Positions 22,601-28,800 of a stretch of 64,000 nucleotides of DNA are shown one piece after another. Position numbers and translations under genes: made by a program. The stretch covers positions 42,483,784-42,547,783 of the forward strand of contig JAVLUZ010000154.1 in assembly GCA_036768485.1 (NCBI GenBank), written 5' to 3'. The DNA is from Mermis nigrescens. Lineage: Eukaryota; Nematoda; Enoplea; Mermithida; Mermithidae. The notes below the pieces were generated by a model. It did no database searches, was not told the origin of the DNA, and saw only the letters and a list, made by a program, of their open reading frames with translations. Every line of letters begins with the position of its first letter. The first letter of the stretch is position 1.

Positions 22601-22986
22601 ACGTTTTGGGCGAAATGCAATTCGCGTTCGTTTGCTTCCTCTGCGGACACTTGTACGAAGGTTTCGAACAGTGGAAGCGAATCGTTCGCGTCGCGTGTTC
22701 TTGTCGCGCGACTGTGACGCGCGACGAGGCATTTTTCGCCAAATTCGTCAGCGTAATCTTTTTCCAACTGAAACACACGCCGCGCGATTTTTTCGTCGAC
22801 ATAGTGTCGAAAAACAACTTTCTCACCCTAACTTTGACCAATTTTTTCACCAACGTCGAAAGCAACGCCGGTCAGGGCGGCCTGTTGGCCCAAAAAGCGG
22901 CCAAGTTCAAAGCCTACTTGTTGAAAGAATACAAATGGGATTTCGACGCGACTTCGGCCGACGGTGAACCGGTCATTGTCCAATGA
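3255..22986 (+). CDS. AAR2: AAR2 splicing factor homolog, complete, four exons
   Basis: Exons are 3255-3421, 6188-6285, 8643-8926 and 22435-22986 (TGA stop), giving 366 aa; human AAR2 has 384. AAR2 is a U5 snRNP assembly chaperone that binds Prp8 and holds it away from Brr2 until maturation in the nucleus. Visible conserved blocks are [11 protein letters not shown] and [12 protein letters not shown] (about residues 24-52), [10 protein letters not shown] (about 65-75), [13 protein letters not shown] (about 105-117), RPGTEIRF (about 189-196), [15 protein letters not shown] (about 235-250), [13 protein letters not shown] (about 300-312) and a C-terminal YKWDF. The N-terminal AAR2 domain is encoded by exons 1-2 and the helical C-terminal domain by exons 3-4. 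Junction phases are 2, 1 and 0 and all agree. Introns are 2766, 2357 and 13508 bp, filled with MITEs. The start is the first ATG in frame, at the expected distance before the conserved block. The identification is secure by family motifs. Confidence 0.95.
3880..5390. repeat. Interspersed repeat with GGCGC hairpins, inverted copy of 32.6-34.2 kb
   Basis: This part of AAR2 intron 1 contains several copies of the GGCGCGAAGCGCC hairpin (for example 4531 and 5246). Segments match 32.6-34.2 kb in reverse orientation: ACTGGTGCGCGATCATC-like and GTTTCATTCAACGAACAA near 5080-5150 versus 32870-32940, and GCGGTATAAATTGAGT-like near 4490-4510 versus 33843. The right end reads CCTGGCTTGGCTACGCCTATG, the inverse of CATAGGCGTAGCCAGAGGGG at 32631. 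It is non-coding. Confidence 0.6.
5524..5750 (+). mobile_element. Family A MITE
   Basis: It runs from GTGGGCAGCACCAAAATTCT to GCCCACGTGTGG, with the family's internal landmarks (AGCACTATATTTGGTATCAA, AATTGAATTCTGGGGG). It lies in AAR2 intron 1. It is non-coding; open frames in it are chance products of the repeat. Confidence 0.7.
6188..6285 (+). CDS. AAR2: AAR2 exon 2 (98 nt)
   Basis: The acceptor is TTTATGCAG|TGC and the donor GAAG|GTAAGC. It encodes residues 56-88, including [18 protein letters not shown], the part of AAR2 expected between PPGIHF and the acidic linker. Length 98 = 1+96+1, so it joins exons 1 and 3 in frame. A family B MITE begins 44 bp downstream. Confidence 0.92.
6329..6543. 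mobile_element. Family B MITE with 8-bp TSD
   Basis: It starts CATATATGTAATAACTGCTC and ends TGTTGCATGTCTG, whose reverse complement resembles the start. It is flanked by CGTGCTAG (6321-6328) and CGTGCGAG (6544-6551), a 7/8 target duplication. It lies 44 bp after AAR2 exon 2. Confidence 0.75.
6560..7800. other. Unique intron sequence, nothing recognised
   Basis: Middle of AAR2 intron 2. No exon, RNA gene or familiar repeat ends were seen. Confidence 0.4.
7805..7977 (+). mobile_element. Family C MITE
   Basis: It starts CAGGCACGTAGCTGGCC and ends AGATACGTGCCTG (inverted ends). Flanks CGTATTAG and CTTATTAT match at 6 of 8 positions, consistent with an old 8-bp TSD. Confidence 0.7.
8060..8608. 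mobile_element. Patchwork of family B copies and a family A fragment
   Basis: A full B copy lies at about 8117-8341 (CATATATGTAACGGCTCG to CTTACATTCATG). It is preceded by a reversed B fragment (8060-8110) and followed by another (8342-8490). A family A fragment (about 8495-8608, GGGGGGTATGCACCCCCGAG) then runs to within about 35 bp of the AAR2 exon 3 acceptor. Confidence 0.6.
8643..8926 (+). CDS. AAR2: AAR2 exon 3
   Basis: The acceptor is TTATCTTATAG|AT and the donor AACAA|GTAAGT. It encodes residues 89-183 with [16 protein letters not shown], a hallmark of AAR2. The sequence just before the acceptor (about 8500-8608) is a family A fragment, so the branch-point region lies next to repeat DNA. 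Confidence 0.94.
9829..10608. mobile_element. Family D element interrupted by a family C MITE
   Basis: It begins CATAGGCGGATTAAAGGGG and ends AAATCCTAGATCCGTCAG, matching the other D copies at 10882-11481 and 60226-61055. A C element sits inside it. It carries the GGCGCTTCGCGCC hairpin at about 10129. It is non-coding. Confidence 0.65.
9863..10026 (+). mobile_element. Family C MITE nested in a D element
   Basis: It runs CAGGCACGTAGCTGG to ATACGTGCCTG, flanked by CTCCTCTC (9855-9862) and CTTCTCTC (10027-10034), a 7/8 TSD that also restores the interrupted D sequence. Confidence 0.8.
10882..11481. mobile_element. Family D element
   Basis: It runs CAGGGGCAGATTTAAGGGG to ATAGATCCGCCACTG. It shares its whole interior with 9829-10608 and 60226-61055 (ATTTGGCGAGATAAAG, GACATTTATTTACTTTATTGG, hairpin motif). 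No clear TSD was found. Confidence 0.65.
11846..14415. mobile_element. hAT-type non-autonomous element, 2.57 kb, perfect TSD
   Basis: The ends are CAGTGATCGGACCGAGG and its inverse CCTCGGTCCGATCACTG. The flanks GCTCCAAC (11838-11845 and 14416-14423) are identical, an 8-bp target duplication. CAGTGATC ends with 8-bp TSDs are typical of the hAT superfamily. Subterminal GAGGCCGAGGCC arrays occur at both ends (11880-11945 and 14310-14400). There is no transposase frame; the interior is shared with 27.4-29.1 kb. Confidence 0.92.
13611..13870. mobile_element. Family B copies inside the hAT element
   Basis: GTGTAACAGGAAGGGCTTTG through CGTTACATGTATG and a short second piece ending TGTTACATGCATG. 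It corresponds in place to a B copy at about 28590-28856 in the sister element, so it was there before the interior was copied. Confidence 0.6.
14440..15065. repeat. Fragment of the shared hAT interior with hairpins
   Basis: CAGAAACCCAGAGACTGGC and GTCGAAAAACCCTGTTTTACC match 37.4-37.8 kb and, inverted, 12.7 and 27.7 kb. The GGCGCTTTGCGCC hairpin lies at about 14810. It is non-coding. Confidence 0.55.
15240..15475. repeat. CCCGCTAGACCCACCGT minisatellite, left arm
   Basis: At least eight imperfect units of CCCGCTAGACCCACCGT occur. An inverted copy of the same array is at 16425-16615, including the shared non-unit marker CCACGTGCATAATGAG (about 15391) versus CTCATTATGCACGTGG (about 16473). 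The two arrays are arms of one inverted repeat. Confidence 0.8.
16425..16615. repeat. GTGGGTCTAGCGGGACG minisatellite, right arm
   Basis: Inverted counterpart of 15240-15475, with about seven imperfect units. The intervening ~950 bp holds no recognisable gene. Confidence 0.8.
16663..16930 (-). mobile_element. Family A MITE
   Basis: It runs from CCTGGGCGTGGGGGGG to GCTGCCCACGTATG with typical inner landmarks (GATGCCAATGGATAGTGCTT). Confidence 0.7.
17164..17250. repeat. AGCAATTGCTCGCC minisatellite, short array
   Basis: Four to five units of CAATTGCTCGCCAA occur, in opposite orientation to 17511-17795. AGCAATTGCT is itself a 10-bp palindrome. A related stretch is at 15180-15207. Confidence 0.75.
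17511..17800. repeat. 15-bp minisatellite GGGCGAGCAATTGCT
   Basis: About 18 units, mostly 15 bp, vary at two or three positions (TTGTTGG, TTGCTGA, TTGCTGG). The period is a multiple of three, so all frames stay open in both directions and read as short peptide repeats. I treat them as artefacts of the array. Confidence 0.85.
18326..18566. mobile_element. Family B MITE with TSD
   Basis: It runs CATACATGTAAAGGCTC to CTCTTACCTGTATG, flanked by TAACTAAC (18318-18325) and TAACAAAC (18567-18574), a 7/8 duplication. Confidence 0.75.
18570..19345. other. AT-rich intron sequence, nothing recognised
   Basis: Part of AAR2 intron 3. No exon or clear repeat was seen. Confidence 0.4.
19352..19640. repeat. 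(AAT)n microsatellite
   Basis: About 290 bp of nearly pure AAT/TAA triplets, with an internal higher-order block of AATAATAATTAATAATA repeated about six times. Confidence 0.95.
20140..20250. mobile_element. Truncated family B element
   Basis: CATGTAGCGGCTCGAAATTT starts the copy; it is cut by the family C insertion at 20253. Confidence 0.55.
20383..20616 (-). mobile_element. Family A MITE, first of a dimer
   Basis: It starts CACAATTGGGCGTGG and ends GCTGCCCACGTATG, bordered by AGTCCGAC and GTCCGGAC. Confidence 0.85.
20625..20838 (-). mobile_element. Family A MITE, second of a dimer
   Basis: It starts CACACATGGGCGTGG. The 3' end has lost the usual GCTGCCCACGTATG and ends TTTAATATG before GTCCGAC. 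Confidence 0.8.
21145..21410 (-). mobile_element. Family A MITE
   Basis: GTTGGCGTGGGGGGAGTTTG through TGGTGCCGCCCACCTA, with the GATGCCAATGGATAGTGCTC landmark. Confidence 0.65.
21853..22367 (+). mobile_element. Family A MITE with a second A inserted in it
   Basis: The outer copy starts CATAGGTGGGCAGCACC and ends GCCCACGTGTG, flanked by a perfect 8-bp duplication GCTGCCAT (21845-21852 and 22368-22375). It is split by the element at 21939-22204. It ends about 60 bp before AAR2 exon 4. Confidence 0.9.
21939..22204 (-). mobile_element. Family A MITE nested in another A
   Basis: It starts CACACATGGGCG and ends GCCCACCTATG, with identical flanks GTCGTATG (21931-21938 and 22205-22212). Removing it with one flank restores the outer copy. 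Confidence 0.9.
22435..22986 (+). CDS. AAR2: AAR2 exon 4, C-terminal domain and stop
   Basis: The acceptor is CCTTCGTAG|GGT. The exon carries residues 184-366, the whole C-terminal helical domain. It is clearly richer in G+C than the surrounding intron, as expected for coding sequence. The TSD of a nested family A element ends at 22375, about 60 bp upstream. I see no AATAAA in the 100 bp after the stop. Confidence 0.96.
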   Translation, partial: GLPIMHLRPGTEIRFTPLTGELSNYAPSPGEPQIANFNYYDSVLTKMIESCQKPQDVLGEMQFAFVCFLCGHLYEGFEQWKRIVRVACSCRATVTRDEAFFAKFVSVIFFQLKHTPRDFFVDIVSKNNFLTLTLTNFFTNVESNAGQGGLLAQKAAKFKAYLLKEYKWDFDATSADGEPVIVQ

Positions 22987-23064
22987 AATGTCTTTATTGT
23001 TCGCGGCGAACTAATTTGTATATTTTACGCATATTTGAACAATAATACGGTATTTATGTGTCTT

Positions 23065-23290
23065 ACATATATGCATGTAACAGGGGGCTCGGCCCCCCCA
23101 AAGTTGCTCATCCCTTCACTATACATGGCAGCGACGACCAAATATTATGGTTTTTTCGATTTTTGGGGCCTACCGGATTCTCAGTAATATACACCCCCAA
23201 ACCTCCCCCTCGCCCACGTTTGTCCCCCACCCCTTCATGATCAAAACATTTTGCACCCCATTTTTGGCGAAAACTTACGTTTAAAAGCCA
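23065..23290. mobile_element. Diverged family B fragment
   Basis: TGCATGTAACAGGGGGCTCG, a Trp/Phe-rich T-run core and a CATTTTTGGCGAAAAC stretch are B-like. It sits just downstream of AAR2. Confidence 0.45.
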
Positions 23291-23294
23291 TTGT

Positions 23295-23485
23295 TATAGT
23301 CTGTTTCATTTAACTTTGTGGTTTTCCCTTGAATTTCCCGCAATAATCAGGCTTTAAAAGCAGTTTAAAATTTCGATGAAGTAAAGCGGCTTAAAAATGG
23401 CATATGACTCGATATACTAAAGAATATCACACTCACCGTAGTCACTCTAAATTTTCTCAGAAACCTCAAAGTTAAATGATACGGT
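23295..23485. mobile_element. Family F MITE (mariner-like), degraded right end
   Basis: It starts TATAGTCTGTTTCATTTAAC and matches 24518-24745 throughout, but the right end reads AAATGATACGGTG where AAACAGACTATA is expected. Confidence 0.65.
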
Positions 23486-23899
23486 GTTTGCGTGTTTTTT
23501 GCGATTCCTGGTCAATTTGGCGATTTCTGGCCAAAAATTGAACTCATAAATCCAATCCCCCTAAGTGTAATCGTACACCATGCCTGAAATTTTGAACTTC
23601 CACCTACCTGTATGATGTTTTGTGTAACACTCCAAAATTCTCGAGCTTGTTTGAAACTTAGTCTTTTCAAGCATATGAAATTTCACTAAGCAAAGTTATG
23701 TTACAGTGAGCTGCCTAGGAGCCACTTTCGTAGCTGCTCGTTAGATCGCTCAAAATTGATTTCCATACACGAATTTTCTTGAAATACATGTGTAGACTAT
23801 AAATGTATAGCTAGAGCACTGAAAATTGCTTTCAATTCGCAGCGCAAGTCTCAGATAATCATCTTTTAAATAAGATGTACAAAAGTCTGAATACATCAC

Positions 23900-24320
23900 C
23901 GCATAATGCAAAAAATGTTAGCAATTTCTGCTTGCGATTGGTGATACTGCGGTGGTTACACGACCTGAACTCCGGTTGAAACGCCGATGATTCGTTGTAA
24001 TAACCCCATCAGGCACTAAATCCGATGACGAGCCACGCTTATCAGGCAATCATGCACACCAATCGATCGAGCTCGTCTTGCTCTCATGGTTGAATCAGGT
24101 CGGTACTGCAGTTTAGCTCGTCCTATTTGAAGGCGCTGCAATCGGGTAATCGATCAATATCGTTTAACCCGTTCCTTCTTTGTTCCAAGTGGTCATTAAA
24201 CAGCCGATCTCATCTTTAATTGAGCTCTGCTTCGGCTTGTGAAAGCAACCGAACACTGATCAGTGGCGGGCCTTCGGACCTGCCCAGTTTGCAGTTGCTA
24301 TCTTGTATTATAGTTAGGTA
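23900..24320. other. Unique GC-richer intergenic block
   Basis: This stretch between AAR2 and RpL26 is more complex and more GC-rich than its surroundings, and matches none of the repeat families here. It has no long frame. It contains a small hairpin, GGCGGGCCTTCGGACCTGCCC-like, at about 24266, with a UUCG-like loop. Function unknown; a regulatory or RNA role is possible but not shown. Confidence 0.35.
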
Positions 24321-24322
24321 CC

Positions 24323-24483
24323 TATAGTCTCTTTCATGCAAGTTTGGGCATAAATTTTGAAAACTGTCCGACTGTAAGCTGACAGATTGCAGTTATAGCA
24401 TTGATTTGATATATAATTATCGTAATCCGTCAACTTTCAAAAAATTCTTAAAATTTATGCCCAAACTTATGTGAAACAGACTA
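24323..24483. mobile_element. MITE with ~35-bp TIRs, TA-flanked
   Basis: The ends TAGTCTCTTTCATGCAAGTT and AACTTATGTGAAACAGACTA are inverted repeats; the match continues inward (TTTGGGCATAAATTTT). TA flanks suggest Tc1/mariner-type transposition. Confidence 0.8.
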
Positions 24484-24517
24484 CCAACTTTTTATTCTGT
24501 CTGAACTCTTCCGCAAC

Positions 24518-24745
24518 TATAGTCTGTTTCATTTAACTTTGCGGTTTTCTTTTAAATTTTTCCGCAAGAATCAGGCTACAAAAGTGGTTTAAAATGTTGA
24601 TGCAGTAATGCGGCTGAGCAATAACATACGTCTCCATATGACACATTATACTGTAGAATATCATAATTACCATATTAGTTTAAAACACTTTTGTAATCAC
24701 TTTAAATTTTTTTAAAAACCTCAAAGTTGAATGAAACAGACTATA
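24518..24745. mobile_element. Family F MITE with ~30-bp TIRs
   Basis: The ends TATAGTCTGTTTCATTTAAC and GTTGAATGAAACAGACTATA are inverted repeats. Related copies are at 23295-23485 and 43228-43449. Confidence 0.85.
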
Positions 24746-24876
24746 GCGAAAATGGCTGTTCAAGCTGGAATGAAATGAAGACGTAAAGACAAAAATTTTT
24801 CATTTTGAATTGTTCTCGATTTTCATTATGACAAAATAAGCGTTTTGGGTTTTCTAGTTTTTTCTTTTCTATCTTC

Positions 24877-25106
24877 TACAGTCTGTTCCATACCAAACAG
24901 CCCATTTTTGCTTTACGGCTTATTACTGTAGCAGGATATTTTTGGGTTCATGCTTGACACGCTGCACGCTAAGCAAAGCACTTCAAAGTTCATGAAGAAC
25001 AGTTTGAATTATTCAGTCGCTATGCGAACATAATTGAAGATGCCCTTTAAAGAGTGAAAAATTAATACAGTAGGCAAAAATGGGCCGTTTGGAATGGACC
25101 AGACTA
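24877..25106. mobile_element. MITE with AGTCTGTTCCAT ends
   Basis: TACAGTCTGTTCCATACCAA and GTTTGGAATGGACCAGACTA are inverted; the match extends through a GCCCATTTTTGC core. The outer bases are shared with family F, the inner TIR is not. Confidence 0.8.
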
Positions 25107-25651
25107 TGTATAGTCTCTAGGCTCGATTGTGAGCATACTGATTGTAGAGTGCTGTCTTGATTATATTATGCAGAGTGACTTGCAGAACGCAAGAGTATTG
25201 ACAAAATATTTATGCATATGCATGTGTTTTACTACGATGCAATATATGAGCGTGACAGAGCTGCAAGTCATGAAATCTTGTGCAAATGTATGTAACTTCA
25301 ATCCTACGTTGGTGCAAGTCAACAGTGAAACGACGTCAAATTACATGAGTTACACAAGCCACGCAAGCTACTGTTGGATTGTGTTTTTCTTTGCATGAAT
25401 TATTGCACACTTGTAATGTGTCTTTTGAGAAAGGAATCAGCTCAAATGTTGCAGTTCAGAGTATCGATGCACTCTGCTCGATAGGCAAGCATCGTATTAC
25501 GATGGATAATAATCATTCTGGCTGTTTTATGCATATTACTGTAGCCTAAGCAGATTGACAAAGCAAGCAAGGAAACCGGCCGATTTTGTCGCGTAAACGC
25601 GCTTGATCGAGATTTTTTTCATTTACTTAAAGTTGTGGTTTACGTACGAAA

Positions 25652-25819
25652 ATGAAGTTCAATAAGTTCACATCGAGCTCGCGTCGTAAAAATCGTAAAC
25701 GCCATTTTACTGCTCCGTCGCATATTAGGCGAAAAATTATGTCGGCTCCGTTGAGCAAGGATTTGCGGCAAAAATACAACGTTCGGTCTGTTCCTATTCG
25801 TCGAGACGATGAAGTTTCG
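25652..25819 (+). CDS. RpL26: RpL26 exon 1 (residues 1-56)
   Basis: ATG to the donor TCG|GTAAAATTC. The frame stays open for 12 more codons into the intron, but the conserved protein sequence stops at DDEVS. Confidence 0.94.
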
Positions 25820-28800
25820 GTAAAATTCAGAATTTTTTACGGGCGGAATAGAAAATAGCTAGTTACCTTACAGCTAAATTTAAGTTTGCAAATAGTTGTG
25901 ATCAGGGCTGGCAAAAACCCTGATTTGAAAATTCCGCGGGCATTGGTGTAGCTGGTTCACATATGTATTAAGATAGCCACGTTATAAGTACGCATACAGC
26001 AAGTATTATCCGGTGAAAGCTGCCACCTAACTGGTTTGATTTGAGTCAAGTCAAAAACAAATAAGGCAGTCATCAGATTTTTCCAGTAGATTCATGTGAC
26101 TGACCAAAATGTTGGTGCCAGCGTTTAAAATAAGCCTAAGCAATGGGATGCAACTCGCGTCGCTCGCTTCGCCCGTCGCATCCCATTACTCAGGCTTATT
26201 TTAAACGCTGGCACCAACATTTTGGTCAGTCCATGATACTAAGCCTAAGCCTAATCAGCTGGTAAACCAGCAAAACATCATGAATAGCTTGCAATCTTTA
26301 TCGAAATTAACCAGCGTTAGTCGATTGGTTATGGTTCTGGACTTTAGAGCAAGGGGTCCACGTTTCAAATCCGACTACCAGCAACTTTCTTTCGTTTCCT
26401 CAGATGCTATCGACTGCACACGTACGCCCTTGTAATATGACTATGTTAATACATATGTGAACCAGCTACACGAATGCCAATTTCGCGTTTTGGGGCTTTT
26501 GGTGGGGTTTTTTTAGAAAGCTTTTCCTGATACACACCAGAGTTGTCTGTATACACTTATAAACATTGACTTGGCTTACTTTGTGACATATAAAGGACCC
26601 AGCATAAAACATAGGACAAGTCCAAAACAAAGCTTTATTCGACTGTAGCTGTGCTGATCAGGGATGGAAAAAACCCAGATTTGAAAATTTCGAATTTTGG
26701 GTTTTTGGGTTTTTTGTGGGTTTTTTTGAGTTTTTTTGGGTTTTTTAAGGGTTTTTTATGGGTTTTTTTATGAGAATTCTAGCTCGAGCTATAGATAGTA
26801 GTAGTGATCGACCGGGGCCCCGGCGAATCCCCGGCCATTTTTGAGCATCCCCGGCCCCGGCCGGGGCAAGGTCAAAAAATGGCCGGGGCCGGAGAAAATT
26901 TTTTGTGTAATTAGTATTTTGTACAGGCTGTGATACTGCCACTTATTTATCAATGAGCAAGTGTTAATTTTGAGAACTATACTGATTAGCCATATGTATA
27001 CTTACTTAGACCTTGTTATAACTTTGCTGCTGTGTATAAATGAGCTTTTACTGAATAAATGTTTAGGAAAATCTGTATGTTTTCGATTCCCCCACTTAAC
27101 TTGTTTAAACTAAATGCTACTTTTAACTCATTCATTCATAGCTATGGCTAAAAGATTCAGAGTTGACAAATACGTTCTATTTCTAGTTGAAAATTGTACG
27201 TTTTCAACAAACTATTTTTACAAAAAACACTTACATTTAATTGAATGGGAACCGCGTGCTTTAAAAAGCGTTTCTTGTGTAATAGTTATTAGGACGGAGT
27301 TTAATTAGAGGGGATTGTAAACTACGCTGCAGAATTGCGTCCGATCCGATAAGCTAAATATGTCTCAAATAGTTTCCTAAGGTCCACAGTTGAGGGAGGG
27401 GTGAAATCCCAAATTGGAGGACCAGAAAATTAAGTGGTGGACTATTATTAGCCGACTCCATTTTGTTGTATGAGCTTCTTGTGCTTGTACAAAGATCTCC
27501 GAAAAAGTCTTTGTATGAGCTAACAAATTTTTGTAGCCATATTATATAAATATATTCCTAAACATGCACATTTTCGTATACTATCAGTATGTGACAGTGT
27601 TTTTTGTACAATGTACCTTTGTATATACATGAACAAAGATGGTACCCAAAAGTCTTTGGACATTTTGTACACACAAATTTTTGGTTACTATAATATGGTA
27701 CATTAGCTGTTTTAGTGTGGTAAAACAGGGTCTTTTGACTTTTGATTGTATATTTTAGCTAATTTCTGGGTTTTTAACGCCAATTATTACTAAAATTGTC
27801 TCAAAACGGCACGAAGCGCCCAAAAAGTTTGACATTTTTCCATTCTAAATACAAATTTTGCCATTTTAAAGATATATAGGACAGACAATTTTTCATATCA
27901 GAGCGAAGCGCCGAAAATTTTTTGGAATTTTACACCTTTTTACAGTTTTTATCTTCCCAAAAATCTTTGTACATGTACAAAGATAGTCCTGAAAAGTCTT
28001 TGTACATCGGGAAAAATCTTTGGCTAATACAAAAAAACACTGTTTTGTACATGCAAATTTTTGTATACTTTAATATGGTACAGTAACGATTTCAGTGTGG
28101 TAGAACATTGTTTTTCGGCCTTTAGCAGTGTATTTGGCTAATTTTTGGGTTTCTGAATATTTGACATTTTCCCATTCTAAGCGCAGTGTTGCTTATTACA
28201 AGATTTAATTCGCATATTACAATTTTTGTAATTTTTCTGATTTTGTAGTACAAGTTGTTTTAGCTTTCTCAGTCGAGTTTTATGTGTGAATTCCATCAAA
28301 AGCTCATAAAAATTTCGGCACTTCGCGCCGAACTAATATTATCAACTAAATTCAGGCCGAATGATCACATTTAGAAGCATGGTCTTTTTGTATTCAGCGA
28401 ATATGTTTGCTGATGTACAAAGACTTTTCAAGACCGTCTTTGTACATGTACAAAGATTTTTGAAGAACAAAAACTGTAAAAAGGTGTAGAATTCCTTATT
28501 ACAAATTCTACCATTTTAAAGATTTTTAGGGGTAAGGGGCTGCAAAAATGGAGCCGCTTACCACCCTTCCCCTGAAAATGGCCGATGAATATACATGTGG
28601 CAGGGGGTTTGGGCCATCCCCCATCCACGCTTTGAAAACCCGAACTTCCTTGAAAGTCAGAAAATATTTGATCACCCTCCCCCATTTTTTGGCGAAAACC
28701 TGCGCTTTTTTTGGCTATTTTTATGTGTTTTTACCATTTTTGATCTAGATGCTAACCCCCTCCTTCTAAAAATGGCGAGGGACCCCTACCCTAGATTTCC

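Larger units (their letters stand above)
25939..26478. mobile_element. 540-bp MITE with ~30-bp TIRs and internal foldback
   Basis: The ends GGCATTGGTGTAGCTGGTTC and GAACCAGCTACACGAATGCC are inverted, and the match extends through ACATATGTATTAA. The flanks AATTCCGCG (25930-25938) and AATTTCGCG (26479-26487) look like a TSD with one change. It lies inside RpL26 intron 1. Confidence 0.85.
25903..26500. mobile_element. hAT-like fragment (CAGGGCTGGC end) split by a MITE
   Basis: CAGGGCTGGCAAAAACCCTG resembles the ends of the element at 26659-30132. Its continuation after the inserted MITE (AATTTCGCGTTTTGGGGC) matches the GGGTTTTTGGG-rich subterminal part there. No matching right end was found. 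Confidence 0.5.

Noticed and set aside
22378..22865. Several frames on the minus strand and other plus frames over AAR2 exon 4
   Set aside because: Shadows of the GC-richer real exon.
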